Assembly (NCBI GenBank): GCA_036375895.1
Contig: DASVBJ010000395.1
Coordinates: 1-8,827 of the forward strand
DNA: 8,827 bases
Direction: 5' to 3'
DNA from: DASVBJ01 sp036375895
Lineage (GTDB): Bacteria; Actinomycetota; Actinomycetes; JACCUZ01
Part shown: positions 1 through 6,159 of the stretch, in pieces
Layout: each line of letters begins with the position of its first letter
How positions within the stretch are numbered: position 1 is the first letter of the stretch
The notes under the pieces: model-generated
Told to the model about the DNA's origin: nothing
Databases searched by the model: none
The model's input: the letters and a program-made list of their open reading frames with translations, nothing else
Program-made: the position numbers and the translations under genes

Positions 1-1
1 C

Positions 2-250
2 GTCGTGCGCAAGGTGAGCAAGGCCGCGCAGGCCTACACCCCGTCCGGCCTGGCCGCGAGCGCCGCCGGCCTCGGCGACTCGCTGCGCTACTTCGCCGAC
101 CAGGTGCGTGCCGGCATGGTCGAGCGCGAGGCCGAGCTGCGCGACGCGCTGGGGGTCGAGGAGGGCGCCGCGTCCAGGGAGTCGCTGCCGCCGGACGTGG
201 CCGCGCAGCTGATCGAGCACCCGGCGAGCGACTGGAGAGGCAAGCGCTGA
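2..250 (+). CDS. DUF6167-like small actinobacterial protein, 3' part
   Basis: This is the C-terminal part of a gene that begins upstream of the window. The first in-frame GTG (5-7) reads as an internal Val of a VRKVSKAAQAYTPSGLA stretch, so it is probably not the start. Small proteins of this kind (DUF6167) normally have an N-terminal hydrophobic segment, which would lie off the edge, followed by a soluble helical tail; about 82 residues of that tail are visible. Conserved-looking pieces are AQAYTPSGLA and a Glu/Arg-rich helix around AGMVEREAELRDALG. The function of the family is unknown. Its place immediately before alaS is typical of Actinomycetes. Its stop codon TGA (248-250) shares one base with the alaS ATG, implying cotranscription and translational coupling. 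The family assignment rests on remembered sequence character and gene order, not on a search. Confidence 0.75.
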   Translation, partial: VVRKVSKAAQAYTPSGLAASAAGLGDSLRYFADQVRAGMVEREAELRDALGVEEGAASRESLPPDVAAQLIEHPASDWRGKR

Positions 251-2964
251 TGGAGACCGCCGAGATCAAGCGTCGGTGGTTGGAGTTCTTCAAGGAGCGC
301 GGGCACACCGTCGTCCCCAGCGCGTCGCTGCTGCTCGATGACCCGAACCTGCTGTTCGTCAACGCCGGCATGGTGCCGTTCAAGCCGTACCTTCTCGGCC
401 AGCAGACCCCGCCGTACCAGCGGGCCACCAGCGTGCAGAAGTGCGTGCGTACCCTCGACATCGAGGAGGTCGGGCGCACCACCCGGCACGGCACGTTCTT
501 CCAGATGAACGGCAACTTCTCCTTCGGCGACTACTTCAAGGAAGGCGCCATCGAGCTGGCCTGGGAGTTCGTCACCGGCTCGCAGGCCGACGGTTTCCTC
601 GGCTTCGACCCGGACACCGTCTGGGTCACCGTCCTCGAGGGCGACGACGAGGCGTACGACCTGTGGCGCAAGGTCGCCGGATTGCCCGAGCACCGCATCC
701 AGCGCCGTGGGCTGGCCGACAACTACTGGCACATGGGCGTCCCCGGCCCGGGCGGCCCGTGCAGCGAGATCTACATCGACCGCGGCCCCGAGCACGGCCC
801 GGACGGTGGCCCGATCGTCGACGAGGACCGGTTCCTCGAGATCTGGAACCTCGTCTTCATGCAGGAGAGCCTGTCGGCGGTCCGCAGCAAGACGGACTTC
901 GACGTGACCGGGCCGCTGCCGAAGAAGAACATCGACACCGGCATGGGCCTCGAGCGGGTGGCCTACCTCCTGCAGGGGGTCGACAACCTCTACGAGATCG
1001 ACGAGGTCTACCCGGTCCTCGAGCGCGCCGCGGAGATGGCCGGCAAGCGGTACGGCGCCGACCACGACGACGACGTTCGGCTGCGTGTCGTGGGCGACCA
1101 CGTTCGCAGCGCACTGATGCTCATCAGCGACGGGGTCACGCCGGGCAACGAGGCGCGCGGCTACGTGCTGCGCCGGCTGCTGCGCCGGGTCGTGCGGTCG
1201 ATGCGGCTGCTCGGGGTCGACGAGCCGGTGATCCCTGAGCTGATCAGCCTGTCCAAGGACGCGATGGCGCCGTCGTACCCCGAGATCGCTAGCGAGTTCG
1301 GTCGCATCTCGGCCGTCGCCGGCGCCGAGGAGGAGGCGTTCCGGCAGACCTTGCGGGCGGGGACGACGATCCTCGACCAGTACGTCCGCCGGGCGCTGCA
1401 CGACGAGCAGATGGCCGAGACCGCGGGCGGGCCCACGCCCGCCGGCGTCATCACCGGCGCGCAGGCCTTCCAGCTCCACGACACCTACGGCTTCCCGATC
1501 GACCTGACCCTCGAGATGGCCGCCGAACAGGGCGTCGCGGTCGACCAGGAGGGCTTCCGGGCGCTGATGCGCGAGCAGCGCGAGCGCGCCAAGGCCGACG
1601 CCCGCGAGAAGAAGCTCGGCCACGCCGACGTCTCCGCCTACCGCGAGGTGCTCGACATCGGCGGCCCCAGCAGGTTCACCGGTTACGACGAGGTGGTCTC
1701 CGAGGCGCGCGTCGTCGGCGTGCTCGTGGGTGGGGCCACGGTTCCTGCCGCCGGTCAGGGCACCGACGTCGAGATCGTTCTCGACCGCACCCCGCTGTAC
1801 GCCGAGGGCGGCGGCCAGCTGGCCGACCACGGGCGGCTGCGGTTCGCGACCGGCGCCGAGGTCGAGGTCAGCGACGTGCAGTCGCCGCTCACCGGGCTGA
1901 TCGTGCACCGCGGCCGGGTGACCAGGGGCGAGGTGACCCGCGGCGACCAGGTCGTCGCTGAGGTCGACGTCGACCGCCGCCGCGCGGTCAGCCGCGCGCA
2001 CACCGCCACCCACGTCGTGCACAAGGCGTTCCGCGAGGCCCTCGGCGAGACCGCCACGCAGGCCGGCTCCGAGAACGCCCCGGGGCGGTTCCGATTCGAC
2101 TTCACCTCGCCGACCGCCGTGCCGCCGTCGGTGCTGCGCGATGTCGAGCAGGAGGTCAACGAAGTCCTGGCGGCCGACCTCGACGTGCACGCCGAGGTCA
2201 TGTCCCAGGACCAGGCCCGCCAGATCGGCGCGATGGCGCTGTTCGGGGAGAAGTACGGCGAGCGGGTGCGGGTCGTCTCGGTCGGCGACTGGGCGCGCGA
2301 GCTGTGCGGCGGCACCCACGCCCGACGGTCCAGCCAGCTGGGGCTGGTCAAGATCCTCGGCGAGTCGTCGATCGGTGCGGGCGTACGCCGGGTGGAGGCC
2401 CTCGTCGGCGTCGACGCCTACGCGTTCCTCGCCCGCGAGCACCTGCTGGTCCACCAGCTCACCGAGGCGCTCAAGACCCGTCCGGAGGAGCTGCCCGACC
2501 GGGTCGCCGCGATGACCGCCCGGCTCCGCGAGGTGGAGAAGGACCTGGAGCGGATCCGTTCCGCCCAGGTGCTGGAGGCCGCGGCGGGGCTCGCCGCGAA
2601 CCCGGCCGACGTGTTCGGCGTCGGCGTCGTCACGCATCGGGCACCCGACGGGACGGGAGCGGACGACCTGCGCCGCCTCGTCCTCGACGTGCGCGGTCGC
2701 ATCCCCGCCGACCGCCCGGCGGTGGTCGCGGGCGTGGCCGTCACCGGCGGGCGGCCGGCCGTGGTCGTGGCCGTCAACGACAAGGGCCGCGAGTGGGGGG
2801 TCAAGGCGGGCGACCTGGTCCGGGCGATGGCCCAGACCCTCGGCGGTGGCGGCGGGGGCAGGGACGACGTGGCGCAGGGCGGCGGGTCCGATGCGAGCAA
2901 GGTGGACGAGGCGCTGCGCCAGGTCGAGCACGTCGTCGGCCAGCGCGTCACCGGCGGCTCCTGA
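250..2964 (+). CDS. alaS: Alanine--tRNA ligase (AlaRS)
   Basis: Cytoplasmic class II aminoacyl-tRNA synthetase that charges tRNA-Ala with alanine and hydrolyses mischarged Ser/Gly-tRNA-Ala. The 904-residue product is full length (E. coli about 876). The catalytic core carries the class II region RHGTFFQMNGNFSFGDYFK (79-97) and motif 3 GMGLER (231-236). The editing domain has the zinc-binding pair HTATH (H584, H588) and CGGTH (C686, H690), all four ligands intact. A coiled-coil stretch follows (about 735-775), then the C-Ala/DHHA1 domain ending in the glycine-rich GGGGGGRDDVAQGGG (865-879). The start is ATG 250 with a strong GGAGAGG Shine-Dalgarno at 234-240; the ATG overlaps the upstream stop. 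Nothing is truncated or missing. A duplicated TRGEVTRGD-type segment lies near residues 557-565, before the editing motifs. Confidence 0.98.
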   Translation: METAEIKRRWLEFFKERGHTVVPSASLLLDDPNLLFVNAGMVPFKPYLLGQQTPPYQRATSVQKCVRTLDIEEVGRTTRHGTFFQMNGNFSFGDYFKEGAIELAWEFVTGSQADGFLGFDPDTVWVTVLEGDDEAYDLWRKVAGLPEHRIQRRGLADNYWHMGVPGPGGPCSEIYIDRGPEHGPDGGPIVDEDRFLEIWNLVFMQESLSAVRSKTDFDVTGPLPKKNIDTGMGLERVAYLLQGVDNLYEIDEVYPVLERAAEMAGKRYGADHDDDVRLRVVGDHVRSALMLISDGVTPGNEARGYVLRRLLRRVVRSMRLLGVDEPVIPELISLSKDAMAPSYPEIASEFGRISAVAGAEEEAFRQTLRAGTTILDQYVRRALHDEQMAETAGGPTPAGVITGAQAFQLHDTYGFPIDLTLEMAAEQGVAVDQEGFRALMREQRERAKADAREKKLGHADVSAYREVLDIGGPSRFTGYDEVVSEARVVGVLVGGATVPAAGQGTDVEIVLDRTPLYAEGGGQLADHGRLRFATGAEVEVSDVQSPLTGLIVHRGRVTRGEVTRGDQVVAEVDVDRRRAVSRAHTATHVVHKAFREALGETATQAGSENAPGRFRFDFTSPTAVPPSVLRDVEQEVNEVLAADLDVHAEVMSQDQARQIGAMALFGEKYGERVRVVSVGDWARELCGGTHARRSSQLGLVKILGESSIGAGVRRVEALVGVDAYAFLAREHLLVHQLTEALKTRPEELPDRVAAMTARLREVEKDLERIRSAQVLEAAAGLAANPADVFGVGVVTHRAPDGTGADDLRRLVLDVRGRIPADRPAVVAGVAVTGGRPAVVVAVNDKGREWGVKAGDLVRAMAQTLGGGGGGRDDVAQGGGSDASKVDEALRQVEHVVGQRVTGGS

Positions 2965-2978
2965 CGGCCCGCCACCTA

Positions 2979-2990
2979 CCCCCACCCCCC
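2979..2990 (+). other. C-rich tract after alaS
   Basis: The run reads CCCCCCACCCCCC apart from its first base, with no G, right after the alaS stop (2962-2964) and just before the inverted repeat at 2993-3051. G-free C-rich RNA is the kind of sequence Rho can load on, and the opposite strand is a G-run that could form unusual structure. Both roles are inference. The tract is also unusual simply because the surrounding DNA is evenly mixed in G and C. Confidence 0.35.
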
Positions 2991-2992
2991 AG

Positions 2993-3051
2993 GCAGCGAT
3001 CATGCAGGTTCCGTCGCCCCACGGGACCGACGGAACGTGCATGATCGCTGC
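2993..3051. repeat. 24-bp near-perfect inverted repeat in the alaS-ruvX gap
   Basis: The left arm (2993-3016) and right arm (3028-3051) are reverse complements over 24 positions with one mismatch (G3007 opposite G3037). They are separated by 11 bases. The arms contain GCGATCATGCA and GTTCCGTCG, and their AT-containing core stands out from the surrounding GC-rich sequence. There is no T-run on either side, so it is not a classical intrinsic terminator. Possible roles are a REP-like mobile palindrome, a hairpin attenuating read-through from alaS to ruvX, or a protein-binding palindrome. Copy number elsewhere in the genome would decide between these. Confidence 0.9.
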
Positions 3052-3085
3052 GAGAAGAGGGGCGAGAAGAGGGGCGAGAAGAGGG
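3052..3085 (+). repeat. 12-bp tandem repeat, about 2.8 copies, Shine-Dalgarno-like
   Basis: The unit GAGAAGAGGGGC occurs at 3052-3063 and 3064-3075, with ten bases of a third copy at 3076-3085. It begins at the base after the inverted repeat and ends inside the first of the candidate ruvX GTG codons. Each unit contains AGAGGGG, a Shine-Dalgarno-like core, so the array places several ribosome-binding sites upstream of ruvX. If it were translated it would read GEKR repeated, which has no counterpart at the start of RuvX proteins. Confidence 0.9.
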
Positions 3086-3087
3086 TG

Positions 3088-3579
3088 GTGAGGTCGGTGC
3101 GGACCGGGGTGCGCATCGGGGTCGACGTCGGCTCGGTGCGGGTCGGTGTCGCCGTCTGCGACCCGGCCGGGCTGATCGCGTCCCCCGTGACCACGCTGCG
3201 CCGCGGTCGCGGCGACCTCGACGCGCTGGCCGGCCTGGTTGCCGAGCATGAGGCCGTGGAGGTCGTCGTGGGGCTGCCGACCTCGCTCTCCGGCCGGCCG
3301 GGACCGGCGGCGGAGGCGGCCGAGCGGTACGCCGAGGGGCTGGCGCGGGTGGTCCCGGTGCCGGTCCGGCTCGTCGACGAGCGGTTCAGCACGGTCACCG
3401 CGACCAGGAACCTGCGCGCCTCGGGGCGTGACACTCGCAGGGGGCGGGCAGTAGTAGACCAGGCCGCTGCTGTCATCATCCTGCAGAGCGCACTCGACGC
3501 GGAGCGGGCGACGGACGTCGCGCCGGGCCGCATCGTCGATGGTGGGGGAGCCGGCCATGACGAGAAGGTGAAGGAATGA
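3088..3579 (+). CDS. ruvX: RuvX/YqgF putative Holliday-junction resolvase / pre-16S rRNA nuclease
   Basis: Small RNase H-fold nuclease. The family is implicated in maturation of the 16S rRNA 5' end and was earlier proposed as a Holliday-junction resolvase. With this start it has 163 residues, within family range. Catalytic-site motifs are intact: GVDVGSVRVGVA with D13, VVVGLPTSLSGRPG in the middle, DERFST with E98, and VDQAAAVIILQ with D124. The start is uncertain. The frame stays open to GTG 3037, but that would run through the inverted repeat and the 12-bp tandem array. GTG codons at 3085, 3088, 3097 and 3109 all lie just before the conserved domain. I prefer 3088; 3097 has better spacing from the AGAGGG at 3080-3085. 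The stop overlaps the mltG ATG by four bases (ATGA). Position between alaS and mltG is standard for Actinomycetes. Confidence 0.93.
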   Translation: MRSVRTGVRIGVDVGSVRVGVAVCDPAGLIASPVTTLRRGRGDLDALAGLVAEHEAVEVVVGLPTSLSGRPGPAAEAAERYAEGLARVVPVPVRLVDERFSTVTATRNLRASGRDTRRGRAVVDQAAAVIILQSALDAERATDVAPGRIVDGGGAGHDEKVKE

Positions 3580-4706
3580 ACGACCTGTCCGTGTGGACGG
3601 ACGAGGAGCACCCCTCCGCGAGCCGCGGCCGCCGCGGCCGGCATGGGCGCCACGACCGGCGCAACCGACGCCGCAAGAGCGGCTTCGCCGTCACGCTCGC
3701 CATGCTCGTCGTCCTCGCCATGCTCGCAGGGGGCGTCGCGATCGCCTTCGGGGCGACCTCCCGGCTGAAGGAGGCGTTCAGCGGCTCGGCCCCGGACTAC
3801 TCGGGGGCGGGCACCGGTGCGGTCCAGATCAAGGTGGCGGAGGGGGAGACGGTCACCCAGGTCGGCCGCACGCTCAAGGCCAAGCGGGTCGTCAAGAGCG
3901 TCGACGCGTTCGTCGAGGCGGCCAACGCCGAGCCCGAGGCGGCCGGCCTGCAGCCCGGCTTCTACAAGCTGCGCCTGCACATGAAGGCCAGCGAGGCGCT
4001 GGCCCTCCTCCTGGACCCGCGCTCCCGCATCCAGGCCCGGGTCGCGCTGCCGGAGGGGCTGCGTCTCGACGAGACCCTGAAGAAGCTCGCCGCCGGCTCC
4101 AAGATCCCGCTCGCCGAGTTCGAGAAGGCCCTGAAGGACGCGAGGACGCTCGGCCTGCCGGCGTACGCGAAGGCCAACGCCGAGGGCTTCCTCTACCCGG
4201 CGACCTACGACGTGGGGCCGGACGCCAAGGCGCCCGACGTCCTCAAGCAGCTGTTCGCGAGCTACGCCAAGGCCGCCGACGCGGTCGGGGTGGAGCGCAC
4301 CGACCGCCCGGCGTACGAGATCGTGACCGTCGCCTCGCTCGTCGAGGGGGAGGCCCGCCACAGCCAGGACTTCGGCAAGGTCGCGCGGGTCGTCTACAAC
4401 CGGCTGGCCAAGGGCATGCCGCTGCAGTTCGACTCGACGGTCAACTACGCGCTCAAGGCCGACAAGCAGATCGTCACGAACGCCGACCTGGGCGTGGACT
4501 CGCCGTACAACACCTACAAGCACGCCGGGCTGCCGCCGGGTCCGATCAGCTCGCCGGGGGAGAAGGCGCTCGAGGCGGCGGTCAACCCGCCCGCGGGCGA
4601 CTGGCTGTACTTCGTGACGGTCAACCCGAAGACGGGCGAGACCAAGTTCACCGGCGACTACCAGGAGTTCCTGCGCTTCAAGCAGGAGCTGAAGTCCAAC
4701 CAGTGA
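3576..4706 (+). CDS. mltG: Endolytic murein transglycosylase MltG (YceG family)
   Basis: Inner-membrane lytic transglycosylase that cleaves nascent peptidoglycan glycan strands and is thought to act as a terminase for new chains. The 376-residue product starts with a cytoplasmic tail very rich in Arg and His (17-34), then one transmembrane helix (about 37-60), so the rest faces outside. A LysM-like subdomain begins near residue 83 (VQIKVAEGETVTQVGRTL). The catalytic YceG domain holds ASLVEGEAR (253-261) with the conserved Glu pair E257/E259, VVYNRLAKGMPLQFDSTVNY, and LPPGPISSPG near the C terminus. ATG 3576 overlaps the ruvX stop, with AGAAGG (3563-3568) as Shine-Dalgarno. The stop overlaps the aroE GTG. 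All key motifs are present. Confidence 0.96.
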   Translation: MNDLSVWTDEEHPSASRGRRGRHGRHDRRNRRRKSGFAVTLAMLVVLAMLAGGVAIAFGATSRLKEAFSGSAPDYSGAGTGAVQIKVAEGETVTQVGRTLKAKRVVKSVDAFVEAANAEPEAAGLQPGFYKLRLHMKASEALALLLDPRSRIQARVALPEGLRLDETLKKLAAGSKIPLAEFEKALKDARTLGLPAYAKANAEGFLYPATYDVGPDAKAPDVLKQLFASYAKAADAVGVERTDRPAYEIVTVASLVEGEARHSQDFGKVARVVYNRLAKGMPLQFDSTVNYALKADKQIVTNADLGVDSPYNTYKHAGLPPGPISSPGEKALEAAVNPPAGDWLYFVTVNPKTGETKFTGDYQEFLRFKQELKSNQ

Positions 4707-5539
4707 CACACCGGGCGGCCGTCCTCGGCTCCCCGGTGGCCCACTCGCTGTCACCCGTGCTGCACCGCGCGGCCTACGCCGAGCTCGGCCTGCAGGACTG
4801 GACCTACGACGCGTACGACGTGGACGCGGCCGCGCTGCCCGGCTTCCTCGACGGGCTGGGCGACGAGTGGGCCGGGCTGTCGCTGACCATGCCGCTGAAG
4901 ACGGCCGTGCTGCCGCTGCTCGACCGGCGCAGCGACCTGGCCCGCGACGTCGGCGCGGTCAACACCGTGCTGCTCGGGCCGGACGGGCGGTCGGGGGAGA
5001 ACACCGACGTCCCCGGCCTGGTGGCCGCGCTGCGCGAGCACGGCGTCGGGCGGCCGCACCGGGCGTGGGTGCTGGGCGGCGGCGCGACCGCGACCTCGGC
5101 GCTGGCCGCGCTGCGCGAGCTGGGTGTCGCGGACCCGGTCGTCGTCGTACGCGATGCCGCCCGGGCGCAGCCTCTGCTGGCCGCGGCGGCCCGCCTCGGC
5201 GTACGTCCCGTGCTGCGCCCCTGGTCGGCCGCTGCGCTCGCGGACGCCGGCGAAGGCGACCTCGTCGTCGCCACGACACCCCGGGGCGGCACCGACGCGC
5301 TGGCGGCCGACCTGCCGGCGCGGGTGGCCGCGACGCTCTTCGACGTCGTCTACGACCCGTGGCCGACCCCGCTCGCCCGGGCCTGGGCGGCGGCAGGTGG
5401 CGCGGTGCTGGGCGGCCTGGACCTGCTGGTGCACCAGGCGGTGCTGCAGGTGGCCCTGATGACCCGGCGACGGGTCGACGAGCCGGCCCTGGTGGCCGTG
5501 CTGCGGGCGGCGGGCGAGGCCGCGCTGCGCCGCCACTGA
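4703..5539 (+). CDS. aroE: Shikimate 5-dehydrogenase
   Basis: NADP-dependent reduction of 3-dehydroshikimate to shikimate in aromatic amino acid synthesis. The product is 278 residues (E. coli 272). The substrate-binding motif SPVAHSLSP covers 10-18. The catalytic Lys is K66 in SLTMPLK and the catalytic Asp is D102 in GENTD. The nucleotide-binding turn is VLGGGATATSALAAL, a slightly altered form of the usual GAGGA pattern. DVVYDPWPTPL and GLDLLVHQAVLQ close the C-terminal region. The frame is open for over 1 kb upstream, but only GTG 4703 gives a natural N terminus (THRAAVLGSPVAHS). It overlaps the mltG stop by four bases (GTGA), implying coupled translation. In many Actinomycetes aroE is followed by other aro genes or by a pilus cluster; here it is followed by the pilus-type genes. 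Confidence 0.96.
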   Translation: MTHRAAVLGSPVAHSLSPVLHRAAYAELGLQDWTYDAYDVDAAALPGFLDGLGDEWAGLSLTMPLKTAVLPLLDRRSDLARDVGAVNTVLLGPDGRSGENTDVPGLVAALREHGVGRPHRAWVLGGGATATSALAALRELGVADPVVVVRDAARAQPLLAAAARLGVRPVLRPWSAAALADAGEGDLVVATTPRGGTDALAADLPARVAATLFDVVYDPWPTPLARAWAAAGGAVLGGLDLLVHQAVLQVALMTRRRVDEPALVAVLRAAGEAALRRH

Positions 5540-5545
5540 TCGCGG

Positions 5546-5583
5546 CTCAAGGCCGGGCGGCCCGCCGCCGATGGCCCTAGGGA
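5546..5583 (+). promoter_or_regulatory. Putative sigma-28-type (FliA/WhiG) promoter before the GTPase cassette
   Basis: The TCAA box at 5547-5550 is followed after 16 bases by GCCGATGG (5567-5574). This resembles the sigma-28 consensus TAAA-N15-GCCGATAA. CTAGGGA follows at 5577-5583, where the transcript would begin. The spacer contains the palindrome GGCGG-N4-CCGCC (5556-5569). A matching block lies before pilB at 8180-8216, with the same CGATG-N3-CTAGGGA ending. It sits seven bases after the aroE stop, the natural place for a new transcription unit. An alternative is an operator or a conserved RNA leader. The consensus is recalled, not searched. Confidence 0.55.
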
Positions 5584-5584
5584 G

Positions 5585-5599
5585 GCGGCTGAGGGCCGC
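5585..5599 (+). other. Short hairpin in the leader of the roadblock gene
   Basis: GCGGC (5585-5589) and GCCGC (5595-5599) can pair around a five-base loop, two bases after the CTAGGGA element and eleven bases before the Shine-Dalgarno. Stems this short are easily found by chance in GC-rich DNA. It is listed because the pilB leader has a longer hairpin in the equivalent place. Confidence 0.3.
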
Positions 5600-5610
5600 G
5601 CGGTGCACGC

Positions 5611-5616
5611 GAGGTG
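5611..5616 (+). promoter_or_regulatory. Ribosome-binding site deciding the roadblock-gene start
   Basis: GAGGTG lies five bases before ATG 5622. It favours that ATG over the in-frame ATG 5571, which falls inside the putative -10 box, and over ATG 5649, which has only a weak GGGG upstream. Confidence 0.75.
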
Positions 5617-5621
5617 GGTCG

Positions 5622-6158
5622 ATGAGCGAACCGTACGTCGGGGCCGGCATGAGCCGGTCGGCCCGGCTGGACCGGATCCTGGCCGAGCTGGTCGGGCAGG
5701 TCCCCGAGATCGAGGCGGCCTCGGTCGTGTCGTTCGACGGCCTGCCCATGGCCTCTGCGCTCCCGGCCGGGATGGACGAGGACCGGGTCGCGGCCATGAG
5801 CGCCGCCCTGCTCTCGCTCGGCGAGCGGGCGGCCGAGGGGCTCGGGCGCGGTGAGCTCTCCCAGGTCTACGTCGAGGGCGAGGACGGGACCGTGTTCCTC
5901 GTCTCCGCGGACGACGAGGCGGTGCTGGTCGCCGTGGCCGCCCGCGGCGCCAAGGTCGGCCTGATGCTGTTCGAGGTACGCCGGGCGGCCGCCGCCCTCG
6001 CGGAGGCGTTGCGCGTCGAGGTGGTGCCCGCGGCGCCGGTCGCCCCGGTCCGGGACCTCCCCGAGACGCCGCCGGAGCCGGCACCGCTGCAGGTCGTGAC
6101 GCAGAACGGCTGGGCGGGCCACCAGGGCGCCTCGCCCGAGACGCCGAGCTGGACCTGA
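5622..6158 (+). CDS. Roadblock/LC7 domain protein (MglB-like)
   Basis: Small cytoplasmic protein of the roadblock/LC7 superfamily, which in bacteria regulates Ras-like GTPases (MglB, a GTPase-activating protein for MglA, and CvnB of conservons). The 178-residue product has a roadblock domain from about residue 14 (RLDRILAELVGQVPEIEAA, then SFDGLPMASAL, a short helix, FLVSADDEAVLVAVAA) to about 130. A Pro/Glu-rich tail that is probably disordered follows. A GTPase gene two genes downstream fits a regulator-GTPase pair. The start is ATG 5622, supported by GAGGTG five bases upstream. The next gene begins two bases after the stop codon, so cotranscription is nearly certain. Whether it acts as an activating protein or as a scaffold cannot be read from the sequence. 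Confidence 0.9.
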   Translation: MSEPYVGAGMSRSARLDRILAELVGQVPEIEAASVVSFDGLPMASALPAGMDEDRVAAMSAALLSLGERAAEGLGRGELSQVYVEGEDGTVFLVSADDEAVLVAVAARGAKVGLMLFEVRRAAAALAEALRVEVVPAAPVAPVRDLPETPPEPAPLQVVTQNGWAGHQGASPETPSWT

Positions 6159-6159
6159 C

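Noticed and set aside
2993..3051. Intrinsic (Rho-independent) terminator for alaS
   Set aside because: The stem is long and stable, but no T-run follows it; the next bases are the purine-rich tandem repeat.
3037..3087. Earliest possible ruvX start at GTG 3037
   Set aside because: That codon lies inside the right arm of the palindrome, has no Shine-Dalgarno and would add a repeated GEKR tail absent from the family. It is kept only as an alternative.
88..3558. A 1156-codon open frame on the minus strand opposite alaS and ruvX
   Set aside because: It runs antisense through two unmistakable genes and across the inverted repeat. Long antisense frames are expected in DNA with G/C-ended codons, and the translation is Arg/Asp/Gly/His-rich with no recognisable domain.
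3593..4702. Upstream extension of the aroE frame giving a 648-residue fusion
   Set aside because: The first 370 codons lie within mltG in another frame and encode Arg/Gly/Ala-rich low-complexity sequence. The AroE fold begins cleanly at GTG 4703, which overlaps the mltG stop.
3000..4754. 584-codon minus-strand frame opposite mltG and ruvX
   Set aside because: Antisense shadow of two well-supported genes, with biased composition and no domain.
5571..5621. ATG 5571 as the start of the roadblock gene
   Set aside because: It falls inside the GCCGATGG box and has no Shine-Dalgarno. ATG 5622 has GAGGTG at ideal distance and gives a normal N terminus.
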